Source of the DNA: Hormiphora californensis
Lineage: Eukaryota > Ctenophora > Tentaculata > Cydippida > Pleurobrachiidae
Direction: 5' to 3'
NCBI GenBank assembly: GCA_020137815.1
Contig: CM035354.1
Span: forward strand, 8,641,437-8,705,436
DNA length: 64,000 bases
This document shows, one piece after another, positions 54,601 through 63,596 of the stretch. The notes under the pieces are model-generated. The model was not told where the DNA came from. It searched no databases and worked only from the letters and a program-made list of their open reading frames with translations. Numbering within the stretch: the stretch's first letter is position 1; each line of letters opens with the position of its first letter. The position numbers and the translations under genes were made by a program.

Positions 54601-57600
54601 AGATCTTCCAAACTGCCCCCGAACCCCCCCCCCCCCCTTCTAGCCTTAACCCCTTGGCAGCGAAGCTGCCAACTACGTCGGAGATGTGTACGGGGGTGGC
54701 GCGACTTCGTCGCACGTATATACGTACAGGGGATCGCGCGACGTACCCAAAGCAAACCCCCGACACCCTACCAGATTTAACGGATCTATATGGATATGAT
54801 GAAGATACCCAGAACATGAAGTACGTGTATACAATAACGGATGTAAAAAGCAGTTTCCAAGGAAGCTATTCGTGCAAGATAACCTACGAAGATGGATCCA
54901 GTATAACATCAAACCCTGCACTACTTTCCATCTATAGTGAGTGTTTTTTATCGAATATATAGTGAGCGTAATGCAGCTAGTCGGTGAACAACCGATCATT
55001 AATCGGCCGTCGGGTCTTTCGAGAATTACTCTGAGTACAACACCCAATTAATCATCAACTAATACACTTCCAGATATTGAAGTGTCTGACGCTTTTGGAA
55101 TCATTGGTGGTTCCGTTACTCTCACCTGTACGATCATCTCTGACCAAGAGCCAGCCAGTGTATCATGGACGAAAGAGAACAATGTGATACCTGGCCTAAC
55201 ACCGGTCAATGATTATAGTGGCAGCTCTCGCACAACCACCAACAAAATCACCTTTAATAGCTTGACTAAGAGCGATTTTGGAACTTACGGTTGCATAGCA
55301 TACTTTGATGACTTCAGTAGCGTCCTTACTGCTGAGGGAGCAAAATTGACAGAACTAAGTAAATACAGCTTCCAATACAAACATCATCTTTATAAAACAT
55401 ATTATGAACAGACATGTCTGTGGGTCGGGGAATAGTTCTATATGGATTGGGATGTGGCGGATGGGATTGAAATTAGGTTTAGTAGGTCTCATCCTTGATA
55501 TTGAGAGTGTATGTTGTAAACAGCAAAGACAAGATGAATTCTTGTCTTTGCTGTTTACAACATACACTCTCAATATCAAGGATGAGACCTACTAAACCTA
55601 ATAGTTCTATAACCAACAACCTTCTCTTCCAGAATTCAATACCGTGATAGAGGAAGTGATATACACGAAGGGAGAGAGTATCACTCTCAGTTGTACAGTA
55701 AACCAACCATCCTCTCTCTCGGTGGAGGCTACTATTTCCATGTACAAAGACAGCTCTCTGGTAACTGGGGCAACACTCTCGACGGTCGGAGAGTCCCGTT
55801 CCCTCTCCCTAGTTTTCAACTCAATCGACCCAACTGATGCTGGAAACTACAAATGTCAGGCAGCTTATGCCAGTGTAGATGGCACTCTGGAGTCTGATGA
55901 AGTGGAGGTGTTTGTGAGAGGTCTCACGACCCAGCTAGATAGTACCCTGTATATGGTTGCTGGGGAGTCGCAGACTGTTACCTGTGTGGGACAGACGGAA
56001 ACTAGCCCTGTCGTTTCATGGTAAAACTTAGCTTGTACAAGATCTTTCCCAAAAAATGTAATAATAAAAAGCACATACACAATAATTTTTGTAATTGTAT
56101 ACATAAATATTTCCTAATAGTATTACATCCATAGGTTTTATCGTGACTCAGTGGTTACCAGTAGTACTCTAGTGAATACTATCTACTCGGACAACCTAGT
56201 AACGAGCACGCTATACATAGACCGACCCAGTTCTGACGGCGCCTCTTTAGAGTGTAGGGTTGCTGTATCTGGTGTTGTGCTAAGCTCATCGGGGTCCATT
56301 TCCCTGTTAGGTGAGATCGTGCTACCTTTTTGTGTATTTTATAGTTTGCCCATGCCGGGCAGTTTGCCAGATTTTGAAAACAATAAAACTAATAACTCTT
56401 CTTTTAGATGTTACCAGTTACGACTCGACAGATCAGATAGTTTTGGAAGGATCGTCTTTTTCTTTAACTTGTGTTTACGACTCTAGCACATCAGTATCTC
56501 CTGATATCGTCTGGTGAGTTACATTGCAAAATTTTATCTTCGTATCAGGGTATTGTCAGGACTGCCGACTGGTTGGCGCTACAGCCTGTAGTACAGGGCA
56601 ATTTAGGCATGTGTAGTGTGTACCAATCTGAGGTCTACACTTGTCTAAGCAATATTATTCCAGGTATTTGGATGGAGAAGCACTGTCATCCGACTCGGAT
56701 GTGGAGACAGATCAGACAACAAGCATCATATCTGTATATACTGTGTCCAGTGCAGAAGTGGGAAGTGAGGGTAGTTACGCCTGCCAGGCCAACTACAAAG
56801 ACGGGAGTACCGCTGTGGGGAGTCTAATCACGAGTGGAGTCGACATAACCGTGAATGGGTTTCTCTCCACCCCAGCATCCAACTATTCTTATGTCACGGG
56901 GGCGGAAGATGTGGCTTTCAGCTGTGTAATAAGGAGCGACAGTAGTCCAGACACCTTGGTATGGACAAAGGACGGAACTCAGATGAATAGTGACAATATT
57001 ACAACAGTATCTAATTCTAATACCGGTGTGACTACCTCTACCCTCACTCTGGATACTGTAGAAACTTCAAACGATGGACAAGACGTGGTATGCTTTGCGT
57101 CTTGGGATGATATAAGTGGTAGCATTAGTAGCTCGGCATCCACTCTCAACGTCAATTGTAAGTGCTTTATTACCATGATTACATTTTTTTCTATTTACGA
57201 ACCATCGCTAGTTTTATCGCTCCTCGTATATTTGTCTTTTATCACCCACTGTTGATAGCTGAAAAGGGGTGGCTGTCAGTGAGTGGTAGCCAGTCTGCTG
57301 ATGAGGGAGATGCCCTGACACTTTCCTGCAAAGTTTACTACCAGTCTGGCGATGAACCATCTGATTTGAAATGGTACCTTCAGTTTCCATATCGTGATAT
57401 ATACTAAGAGAGCCTGTTAGATTATATCCTAGCAGTATTAACTGTACCTAGGAAGATGAGGAGAGTGTAAACACCTTTTATTATTTGTTTGTCATAAAAA
57501 GTAATAAAAGGTGTTTGCACTCTCCTCATCTTCCTAGGTACAAAGGTACCACAGAACTCGGCTCATCCACCTCCTCCTCGGACCCAGCAAGTCGTACTAA

Positions 57601-59010
57601 GCTATACGAGTACGTCATATCCTCAGTGAGTGGGTCTACTTCCGGTACCTACTACTGCAAATACACAGATGACGGAAGTGTTAGTACCAGTCGGGGTATC
57701 AGTGTTAGTGTAACAGGGGTGCTCACTCAGCCCTCTGATACTCTAATTGTGGCTGGTGGGGCCGCCACCCTGACTTGTATCTACGCTGGAGATGGACCTG
57801 ATAATATCCGCTGGTATAAGAACGGAAACCAGGTAACAGGAGGGTGAGAAACTTAGAGCTATCCTGGGCCATGCCATCCCTTCCTCCCAGTTTAAAGTGA
57901 GAGAGGACCGAATCAGAATTGGACAAGTTTGTTGTAGGTAGTAGAGATTAGCTCTCTGAGCATTTTGCGTTTTACCGCTCGAAATCGACCCACCCATCAC
58001 TGAGATGTTGTGTGTGATGTTGGGATAATTCCTGCTGCATCAATATTTATCAAACAGGATAGAAACAATCCTTGTGTTTTACTAACTCATTCTTTGAATT
58101 TTATTATGCTAACTAGTATTGTTCTGGCCCCAGTACTTTTCATGATTAGACAAAAACTATGACTTTTTGGCCTAAAAACCGAAAAATTGTCAATAGAAAA
58201 GTCAGTGTATGTCATATCACGTGGCCAAAAAAATTTGGCCCCACCACTTTCAAAACTTCCCCTACATGCCTGGCTACCTCACTGCTACTAGTGATAGTAA
58301 AACACAAGGATTGTTTCTATCCTGTTTAATACATATTGATCCATCAGGAGTACTCCCAACATAACAAACATATCTCAGTGATGGCCATGGGTGGGTCGAT
58401 TATGAACGGCAAAAACGCAAAAAATAATCTCTACTACCTACAACAAACTTGACAATTCTGATTCGGTCCAGTGTCCACTCTCACTTACTGATTCATTATG
58501 TAGTTAGCATTCTTTCCATAGAAATATCCTCATTCCTCTCGCTGAGGTATGCCATCCCTCCCTCCCAGATAGTAGTTAAATACTTTTCTCCTATAGGTGT
58601 CTGCCTTGATTATGAACATCCAGATGGAAACTAGAGTCATTGATGCCACCACATTTTCTTCCACCATGCATGTATTCGGTGCTGCAAATAGTGACGGGGG
58701 ATCGTACAAGTGTGTTGCTAACTATGGGAGTGGCAATGTCACTAGTAACGAAGCGACTCTCCTTGTAGGAGGTAAAAGTACAATAATCCCGAATCGTCGC
58801 GTTGTATCGGTCTATTTTTTATTAACAACTATTCAATTCAACATTATTTCTCTTCCAGAGGTTTCCCTGTCCCAACAGTACGCCATGGAGGGCAGTTCGG
58901 CTACTCTAGTTTGTGTAGGCGTCTCCCTAGCTGGCACGTCACCTACTCTAACAATCACTAATGGAACCTCCTCCGATTTGATCGTCGATGATTCCCCGAC
59001 ACTTCTTTCG
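42602..59010 (+). CDS. Gene B: secreted or membrane multi-Ig protein, 3' partial
   Basis: Exons: 42602-42698, 43009-43129, 49007-49191, 49293-49427, 54775-54936, 55074-55358, 55633-56020, 56135-56310, 56408-56513, 56664-57157, 57259-57373, 57538-57832, 58597-58771, 58859-59010 (about 2.9 kb coding, about 960 codons). Phases match at every junction. The model opens with a signal peptide and then has at least ten Ig-like domains. The last exon ends in phase 0 halfway through a domain, so the gene continues beyond the window or beyond the 59037 element. Introns 2 and 4 exceed 5 kb and are repeat-filled. Its domains resemble those of gene A in motif and intron placement, so the two are probably duplicates, or one gene with two promoters. 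Confidence 0.78.
43009..49191 (+). CDS. Gene B Ig-like domain 1 (exons 43009-43129 and 49007-49191)
   Basis: Contains ATLSCIATS and GIQW with the Trp codon split TG|G. The second half has YKVYGGST and GTYYCIVTYGSD. The halves are 5.9 kb apart across a nested inverted-repeat region. Confidence 0.8.
43130..44394. repeat. Palindrome and stacked direct/inverted repeats in gene B intron 2
   Basis: 43201-43394 is a near-perfect palindrome. 43583-43718 has three direct copies of AGAACGCACTC followed by an inverted one. 43775-43920 and 43998-44140 are direct copies (offset about 222 bp). A 59 bp unit ending TTTTTACTTTGTAAAAG is repeated at 44275-44333 and 44334-44392. No gene is seen. Confidence 0.72.
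44395..48756. mobile_element. Nested inverted-repeat complex, 4.4 kb
   Basis: 44395-44440 (AGGATGGTTAGGCAACATGA) is mirrored at 48715-48756, and 45360 (GTAACGATACATGGAAAATG) at about 48690. Further inside, TGTTACAAAG tandem repeats at 45735-45880 face 47218-47335; foldbacks lie at 46000-46345, 46715-47225 and 48015-48660. It also contains a 21 bp tandem repeat (44490-44575), a direct repeat of 44145-44300 at 44745-44907, and an ORF1-like fragment. Confidence 0.68.
44972..45332 (-). pseudogene. Possible retroelement ORF1-like fragment, frameshifted
   Basis: The minus-strand frame KIVLRVQMNTVKQASKALAN...YPVPGIYIAKDMTSS is continued in another frame by KMRELVKTLRYRIEMLPKYR. This order resembles the end of LINE ORF1 (VxL, A-x-x-L-K, Y-x-x-V-x-I-A-x-D, then L-x-x-L-x-x-R-x). 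The similarity is loose; a frameshift at about 45150 would have killed it. Confidence 0.35.
49293..54936 (+). CDS. Gene B Ig-like domain 2 (exons 49293-49427 and 54775-54936)
   Basis: Contains TSFTCLTSG and VEFLVSRTD (no core Trp), then GSYSCKITYEDG. The acceptor at 54774 (ACCCTACCAG) is adequate. The 5.3 kb internal intron is phase 1 and carries the composite element and retroelement remnants. Confidence 0.77.
49428..52080. mobile_element. Composite nested TIR element, copy 2 (about 49515-51650), and flanks
   Basis: Same outer CCAGATATCGTGGAGCGC arms (about 49561 and about 51530) and same inner foldback (about 50310-50850) as 12160-13492. It has double-hairpin modules at 49648-49740 and 50856-50935. 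A further module lies at 51848-51925. Tandem ACCATAGCAACTGCCTTGG-type words occur at 50095-50170. No gene is seen. Confidence 0.7.
52350..52690 (-). pseudogene. GIY-YIG endonuclease fragment of a Penelope-like element
   Basis: The minus-strand frame reads IYSTPCRDYSSFYVGQTKRP then VKTRIKEHESNF. The I-Y-x-x-P-C...F-Y-V-G-Q-T-x-R-x-x-x-x-R-I-x-E-H order is the GIY-YIG core found at the C-terminus of Penelope-like retroelements. The reverse transcriptase is missing; a palindrome starts where upstream sequence would be expected. Confidence 0.65.
52691..52945. mobile_element. Small foldback MITE of about 250 bp
   Basis: Arms GGCATCCCATTAATGGGATC to TCTCTGTATTCTCTCTGTAG and complement. It supplies the last codons and stop of the ORF that ends at 52911. 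Related ends (CAGAGAGAATACAGAGAAAG) occur near 20300 and 26220. Confidence 0.75.
52911..53894 (-). CDS. Retroelement ORF1-like protein with coiled coil and RRM-like region, truncated
   Basis: A 327-codon frame. Residues about 85-160 form a charged coiled coil (DELLERDRKIIALQDEVSTL). Then comes an RRM-like part with TTNLIVYRLPE, MSKAERLGRSG, RPVRVVL and finally YIAPDRTFEERIERRALVAR followed by an Arg/Glu-rich tail. This is the layout of ORF1 proteins of LINE-type elements, which bind element RNA. The last residues (NGIPLMGSH) come from the adjoining palindrome, so the natural C-terminus is lost. The longest non-low-complexity ORF in the window, it lies antisense in a gene B intron. Confidence 0.65.
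   Translation of the reverse strand: MDRTFSSWRHGSPVENVTTIDLNRLETSIIATLSRCAGYPDPDKEEGEFDPNKLTSSYLGKLDTNKKMIADMAGLLLYRSLPLARLSRKHLEKKNERNEAVDFQVLEDLKTTRGRLDATKDELLERDRKIIALQDEVSTLKDSIISMKDSLLETSVNAVQRVVKEEIQSYSSVLESAATAVKESCMSALAPSKIRTAIANASEDRTTNLIVYRLPETTDNTDRDKVKGVFQELGEAPVMSKAERLGRSGVKVRPVRVVLTTREVARTVLGKSAQLKDSDLYQTVYIAPDRTFEERIERRALVARFRERREHEPEKVNGIPLMGSHQQ
53895..54774. repeat. Upstream part of the retroelement and a hairpin
   Basis: A palindrome at about 54136-54340 has arms CGCTCGGCAATTTCCGCATT. 54600-54630 has a C run of 13. Minus-strand open frames here overlap the hairpin and show no family resemblance. Confidence 0.5.
55074..55358 (+). CDS. Gene B Ig-like domain 3 (single exon)
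   Basis: A complete domain: VTLTCTIIS, VSWTKEN, GTYGCIAYFDD. Phase 1-1. Confidence 0.85.
55473..55601. repeat. Perfect palindrome of about 129 bp
   Basis: TTAGGTTTAGTAGGTCTCAT arm mirrored; centre AAGATGAATTCTT. It nearly fills a short gene B intron. Confidence 0.88.
55633..55917 (+). CDS. Gene B Ig-like domain 4 (start of exon 55633-56020)
   Basis: Contains ITLSCTVNQ, ISMYKDSS in place of the Trp strand, and GNYKCQAAYAS. Confidence 0.84.
55918..56310 (+). CDS. Gene B Ig-like domain 5 (end of 55633-56020 and exon 56135-56310)
   Basis: Contains QTVTCVGQT and VVSW with a TG|G split codon, then FYRDS and ASLECRVAVSG. As in domain 18 of gene A, Glu-Cys replaces the usual Tyr-x-Cys. Confidence 0.82.
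56408..56850 (+). CDS. Gene B Ig-like domain 6 (exon 56408-56513 and start of 56664-57157)
   Basis: Contains FSLTCVYDS and DIVW with the split TG|G codon, then YLDGEA and GSYACQANYKDG. Confidence 0.84.
56851..57157 (+). CDS. Gene B Ig-like domain 7 (end of exon 56664-57157)
   Basis: A complete domain without an intron: VAFSCVIRS, LVWTKDGT, QDVVCFASWDD. The exon ends LNVN with a GTAAGT donor in phase 1. Confidence 0.84.
57259..57715 (+). CDS. Gene B Ig-like domain 8 (exon 57259-57373 and start of 57538-57832)
   Basis: Contains LTLSCKVYY and LKW with the split TG|G codon, then YKGTTE and GTYYCKYTDDG. The 3' splice site of this intron sits inside the right arm of a palindrome (57444-57541). 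Confidence 0.82.
57444..57541. repeat. Palindrome containing a 3' splice site
   Basis: GTACCTAGGAAGATGAGGAG arm at 57444 is mirrored by ...CTTCCTAGGTAC ending at 57541; the acceptor CCTAG ends at 57537. Confidence 0.85.
57716..58771 (+). CDS. Gene B Ig-like domain 9 (end of 57538-57832 and exon 58597-58771)
   Basis: Contains ATLTCIYAG and IRWYKNGN, a phase 0 intron holding a foldback MITE, then GSYKCVANYGSG. Confidence 0.82.
57892..58486. mobile_element. Foldback MITE in gene B intron
   Basis: Ends AAAGTGAGAGAGGACCGAAT and near complement, same family as 19795-20063. Flanked at some distance by direct copies of ATGCCATCCC(T/C)(T/C)CCTCCCAG (about 57871 and 58550). Confidence 0.72.
58859..59010 (+). 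CDS. Gene B Ig-like domain 10, first half
   Basis: Contains ATLVCVGVS and PTLTITNGTS (no core Trp), and ends LLS before a GTAAGT donor in phase 0. The matching second half with YxC is not found before the window end. The next intron begins with the 4.6 kb TIR element. Confidence 0.78.
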
Positions 59011-60052
59011 GTAAGTTTAAATTTACATATAAAGGCGGGAGACACACTGAAGTTGCTCACGCTCGTTCAAATCTCAACCTCGCGACACACACTGAAGTTT
59101 GAAGTTCGAAGTTTTGCGAAACCCCATTTTCACAAAAAGTTATCTGGATACTCCTTGATGGCTTACTAAAACTTTAGTCAAAACCGCATGTCTCTAGCAT
59201 GTTTTTGAAAATCGAGCTAACACATGCGAGACGCACCATTATTAGCCTATAATGGGCGTAAATTCATATTGTACATGCAGTTGCGCCCATTATGGGTCCA
59301 GTTAGTCATCAAGGAGTATCCAGATAACTTTTTGTGAAAATCCCTGCTGTTCTCTCTCACTTTATTTACTTACTAGCGCACCCACCGTAGGTGTCTTGTT
59401 GTGAAAAAATAAATGAGAAATTAAAAAAAGAGCCCCCCTAGAACGTTAGACGAGACCTTCTTCTTGATCCTGATGGTTCGGAAATCACTCGTACTGCTTC
59501 CTGGAATCAGCGCGCTCGCTGCGGAAAATCTCGATGATATGCGATGATTTGCGAGAGGTTACGAGTGTTTACGCGCACCTGCGACAGATTTCAAACATCG
59601 CGCGGCGCAATATTTGCGCGTTTACTGCGCGCGCACAAAAAACAAGTATTTTCTGAAATCCAAGCTCGAATTTCGGAAATTTTTTTGATCAAAATTTTTT
59701 ATGATGGGATTTTGTGAAATTTCCTACGGTCAATTCATAGCCCCACTAGACAGAGACTTAAAATTTGTTATGTAGAAATAACTTGAAATAATCTTCCTAC
59801 AATACAAATTTCAAGTCACTGTCTCATCAGGGAGTGGAGCCATGACCGTGGGAAATTCCACAAAAACCAAGTGACGGTCGAGTCTTTTTAGTATCGTATC
59901 AGTCGTTATCAGTTTCGTATCACATCTCATCGCTCTGACTGTGACCGTTACTTGCTGCAGTTTTCTAGAACAATCTCTACATCAATGTCCAATCCAGACC
60001 CCCTTTCCTTGATGATGAGGATCCTTGTTGAGAGGAGTAGTCCCGGCATGCC

Positions 60053-60943
60053 ATGGCCTACAAGGTTGAGGATTTTGCTCGATCTGTGTATGGAGACAAG
60101 CGTAAAGATGTTGATCATATTGGTATTCTAAAGCTTGTCTCTAATGGTAAGGAGGTCCCTGGTTTCTCCGCCAGTGATTTTGACACGCGTCAGTTTACCA
60201 AACCGGTTTTGAGTACCTCGTTGGAGTCTGCCTGCAGTTTGCTATTCAAGCAGTGCCTTCCTTACTTCACGCAAACTAGGTAGTTACACGACCAGGTTGC
60301 TCAGTTAGAGAAGGAAGCAGAAGAAGAAAAGACGAGTCAAGTTCCCGCCAACTCCACCAGTGCCTTACAGGTGAATGCTGCACAGAGGAAGATCATTTTG
60401 TACACGGCTAAACTGCAGTTCAGATATTTTCACCGCCACGCCTGAATTGACTTGTGTTAACGATTATAATTGCCGCCACTCACCAGCCACCGTGCAGAGC
60501 AAGTGCCGGATTATAGGGCTTACTACTCTTTACTAATTAACCTGCTGTCGTACAAAAAACAGATAAGGCACCAGTTAGAGATTCCCAGGCATCAGTTCCC
60601 AAGCACGGCAGTTGCCAAGGTCGGCAAGCAAGTGAGTGCTGACGTGCGTGTTAGATCTACTTTGCATTCAATTTACGTGACGCGCAGCTATGTCACATGG
60701 TTCCCACAGAACCATCTGCACATGATAGCCGGGCATGCAGGAACGCGCCGTGCCCTGATATCAGGGAGCGTCCCCCTGATATCAGGGGGACGCTGGTGTA
60801 ACTGGTGTGTAACTTGGCCAGATTTCTTGCCCTACAAGGACGTCAGGCCTAGCCAGATAACTTGCCAGTTCCAGTCTTTGAATTCTGATCTTTCCCGTAC
60901 ACTTGATGTAGAGCGCAGCCCTGCCTTCAACATCCTCGAATAA
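60053..60943 (+). pseudogene. Interrupted ORFs of unknown element protein
   Basis: 60053-60283 (MAYKVEDFARSVYGD...) stops at TAG but continues in the same frame to about 60444 with a charged coiled-coil-like part (QLEKEAEEEKTSQV) and ILYTAKLQFRYFH. A second frame at 60470-60943 follows (YYSLLINLLSYKKQIRHQL; HMIAGHAGTRRAL). No family is recognised. It is probably decayed element coding sequence. Confidence 0.35.
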
Positions 60944-61194
60944 CACCTATCAATCCTCTTTTCCAGGCGTTTGGTTACAGATCCGTAAAGGAGAGACAGA
61001 ACAAAAGCTGCTATAATCGGTAAGCGGTAAAAGTAAACCCGAGAAATTCCCTTTTTGGAATTGTTTCCCCTACACACGATCTAACATTTAAAATCAGCAG
61101 CTCTTAACAGCTCAAAACATTCTCAGTTTACGGGTGAACATACCGCTTTAACCGTCCATTATCACTTTTATAGAGCACACGCCACGTAATCTTC

Positions 61195-61390
61195 CCGCAA
61201 GTCCCCGCATATTCCCGCATATTCCCGCATCTTCCCGCAAGTCCCCGCATATTCCCGCATCTTCCCGCAAGTCCCCGCATATTTCCGCATATTCCCCGCA
61301 TCTTCCCGCAAGTCCCCGCATATTTCCGCATATTCCCCGCATCTTCCCGCATCTTCCCGTATCTTCCCGCAACTACCCGCATCTTACCGT
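61195..61390. repeat. 10 bp-unit minisatellite
   Basis: About 19 units of the form TCTTCCCGCA / AGTCCCCGCA / TATTCCCGCA in a higher-order pattern. Confidence 0.8.
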
Positions 61391-62116
61391 AAGTCCCCGC
61401 ATCTCTTCGTAAACCTTCGTATTTTAACGCAATTCCCTAAAACTCCCCGCATTTTCACGCAACCATTTTCCGTACTTTACACATACTATTCAACTTACAT
61501 TCTCTTTTCTCAGAGTAACTTCTCATCATCACAAGTTGTGGAAGGATTGATTGACTGTTCGGATTGGATTATTGAAATCTACTTATTCTAAGAAACGCCC
61601 CCCCCCCTTATCTCAGTAAGTAAAATCACACACGAATAAATACCCTAACTTTGTGGAGATTTGTGTGTCACACAAATCTCCACAAAGTTAGGGTATTTCT
61701 TCGTAAATCGATTCAAGTGTTTTACATTTATTAATTATCCTCATGTATTAATTGCGATTTCCAAAACCTAAAAAAGTACATACTAGGTTACTCTAGTTGA
61801 GACTTGACTACCACATCAGCATTTCACTCGAACTAATCAACTTACATTTTCTTTTCTCATTGTAACTTCTCATTCTCACAGGTTGATTGGCTGACTTGGT
61901 TGCAATTAGGAAATCAGAAAAGTGTTTCTAAATAATTTCTTCTTCAAAGTTACTGTACATCAACACGGGAAGATATGATAGTGATACAGGGTGAGCCAGA
62001 AACATGGAGCCACTCGCAGATAAGATTTGAAAAAAAAACCTCAGGGGACAATTATTCTAGTCAAGAGACTGTGAAAATAATTTTTAATGACAGTGTACAA
62101 TTATATACATCATAGA

Positions 62117-62117
<1 letters not shown>

Positions 62118-62196
<79 letters not shown>

Positions 62197-62212
62197 TCTC
62201 TCTCGCTCTGAT
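62118..62212. repeat. (CT)n microsatellite
   Basis: About 90 bp of CT with two interruptions near its right end. Confidence 0.9.
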
Positions 62213-63596
62213 CTGATCTATTTGTGACGTTTTGAAGTTCGTTATTTGTAATACCAATGTACTGTTTTATTTTCGAGGACTGAGATATCTCGTAGTGAAT
62301 TTGTAACTTGATAATGATGCACCATCCAGGTATTCATGGAGATGGCGGTGGTTCATTTGGCCAGTTTTGTAGCCGATGGGTGTTAGTTTCAATAATTGTT
62401 CATGTGCAGTAGATGACACGATCGCGGCAGTCACCAAGTGGAATGAGAGCAACATGTGTCAACTCGTTGCAAAACTCGCGCGCGCGAAATCCAAGGATGG
62501 TTTCTTTATGAAAAGTGTGCGCGCCCAAATTGTAAGCACTTTCTACGCAAAGGTTCAAAATCTGTCGAGAATGATTGCAAATTCCCGCTTTTCATCTTAT
62601 CCTTTCGCAAACTTCCGCAGGCTCCGCGCTAATTCCATGACACACTTCTCTCTTACTTCCGGGCATTTTGTCACTCTAGAACATGTTATCTAAACATCCT
62701 AGGGGGCTCTTTTTCGAAATTTTATCGTCTTCTAAAAAGCGAACCCTAACCCACCGGGTGCGCCTCAAGTAAGGGCTGTTGACAACCCACCCGGCTTCGC
62801 CGGGTGGTTCTCTGGGGCGCTCTTTATTAATATACTTAACGCCAAAATTATGGTTGACATGGCAACTGAAACGGTAACTATGGGGACTGAACCCGGACTG
62901 AATTGTTAAAATTCATCCGAAAGTATTCACAATCTCCCAAAAGTGTGAATGACAGCTTTACAGCTTTGGTCACATTTGAGTGTTTTATGAAGGAGCAGTC
63001 TGTCGCTTAGATACCGCTGAACGAACGGCCACTTCAACGTTCATCTCCAAATTATAATAGAGATTCACTGGCACATCTCTCGAGGTGTCCTTTATCCATA
63101 CTAAGTCAATTTCACCGTCTTTGAAATTTTTGGCTAACAGAGCAACTTACAAAAAAGTTCGGGTATTTATGTGTTTGGGGTATACTAACCTGCGCGCCAC
63201 CGCCACACGTATTTTGATTGGGTTGTTAGCACTCATGCGGCGCAAGTAATAAGTTAACCCTTGCGCGGCTCTCACACGTATTTTGATACAAACATACCCG
63301 ACTATGCTATTATGGTTAACTAACCCGGGTACCTTTTGTAAGTTGGTCCCTAATTCGGTCACAGTTGTCCAAATTCACCAAAAATTTTAAAAACGGTGAA
63401 ATTGACTCGGTATGGATAAAGGACACCTCGAGAGATGTACCAGTTAATAAGTTAGCATCTTACAAATGATTTCTCAGCCGAAAATGGGTTTTCACGCAAC
63501 TTCGAACTTTTCCGCAAAACTTCGAAATTCGAACTTCAGTGTGTGCCGCGAGGTTGAGATTTGAACAAGTGCGCTCAACTTCAGTGTGTCTCTCCC

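Larger units (their letters stand above)
59037..63596. mobile_element. Large TIR element, 4.6 kb
   Basis: Ends GGGAGACACACTGAAGTTG (59037) and complement (63596), with GAACTTCGA-rich subterminal repeats. Inside are a Helitron-like CTAG end (59373-59376, hairpin CACCTACGGTGGGTG) and a matching TC end (63063), broken open frames at 60053-60943, a minisatellite (61195-61390), a small palindrome (about 61655-61700), a (CT)n tract (62118-62212) and a hairpin CACCCGGCTTCGCCGGGTG. No transposase is recognised. Confidence 0.62.
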
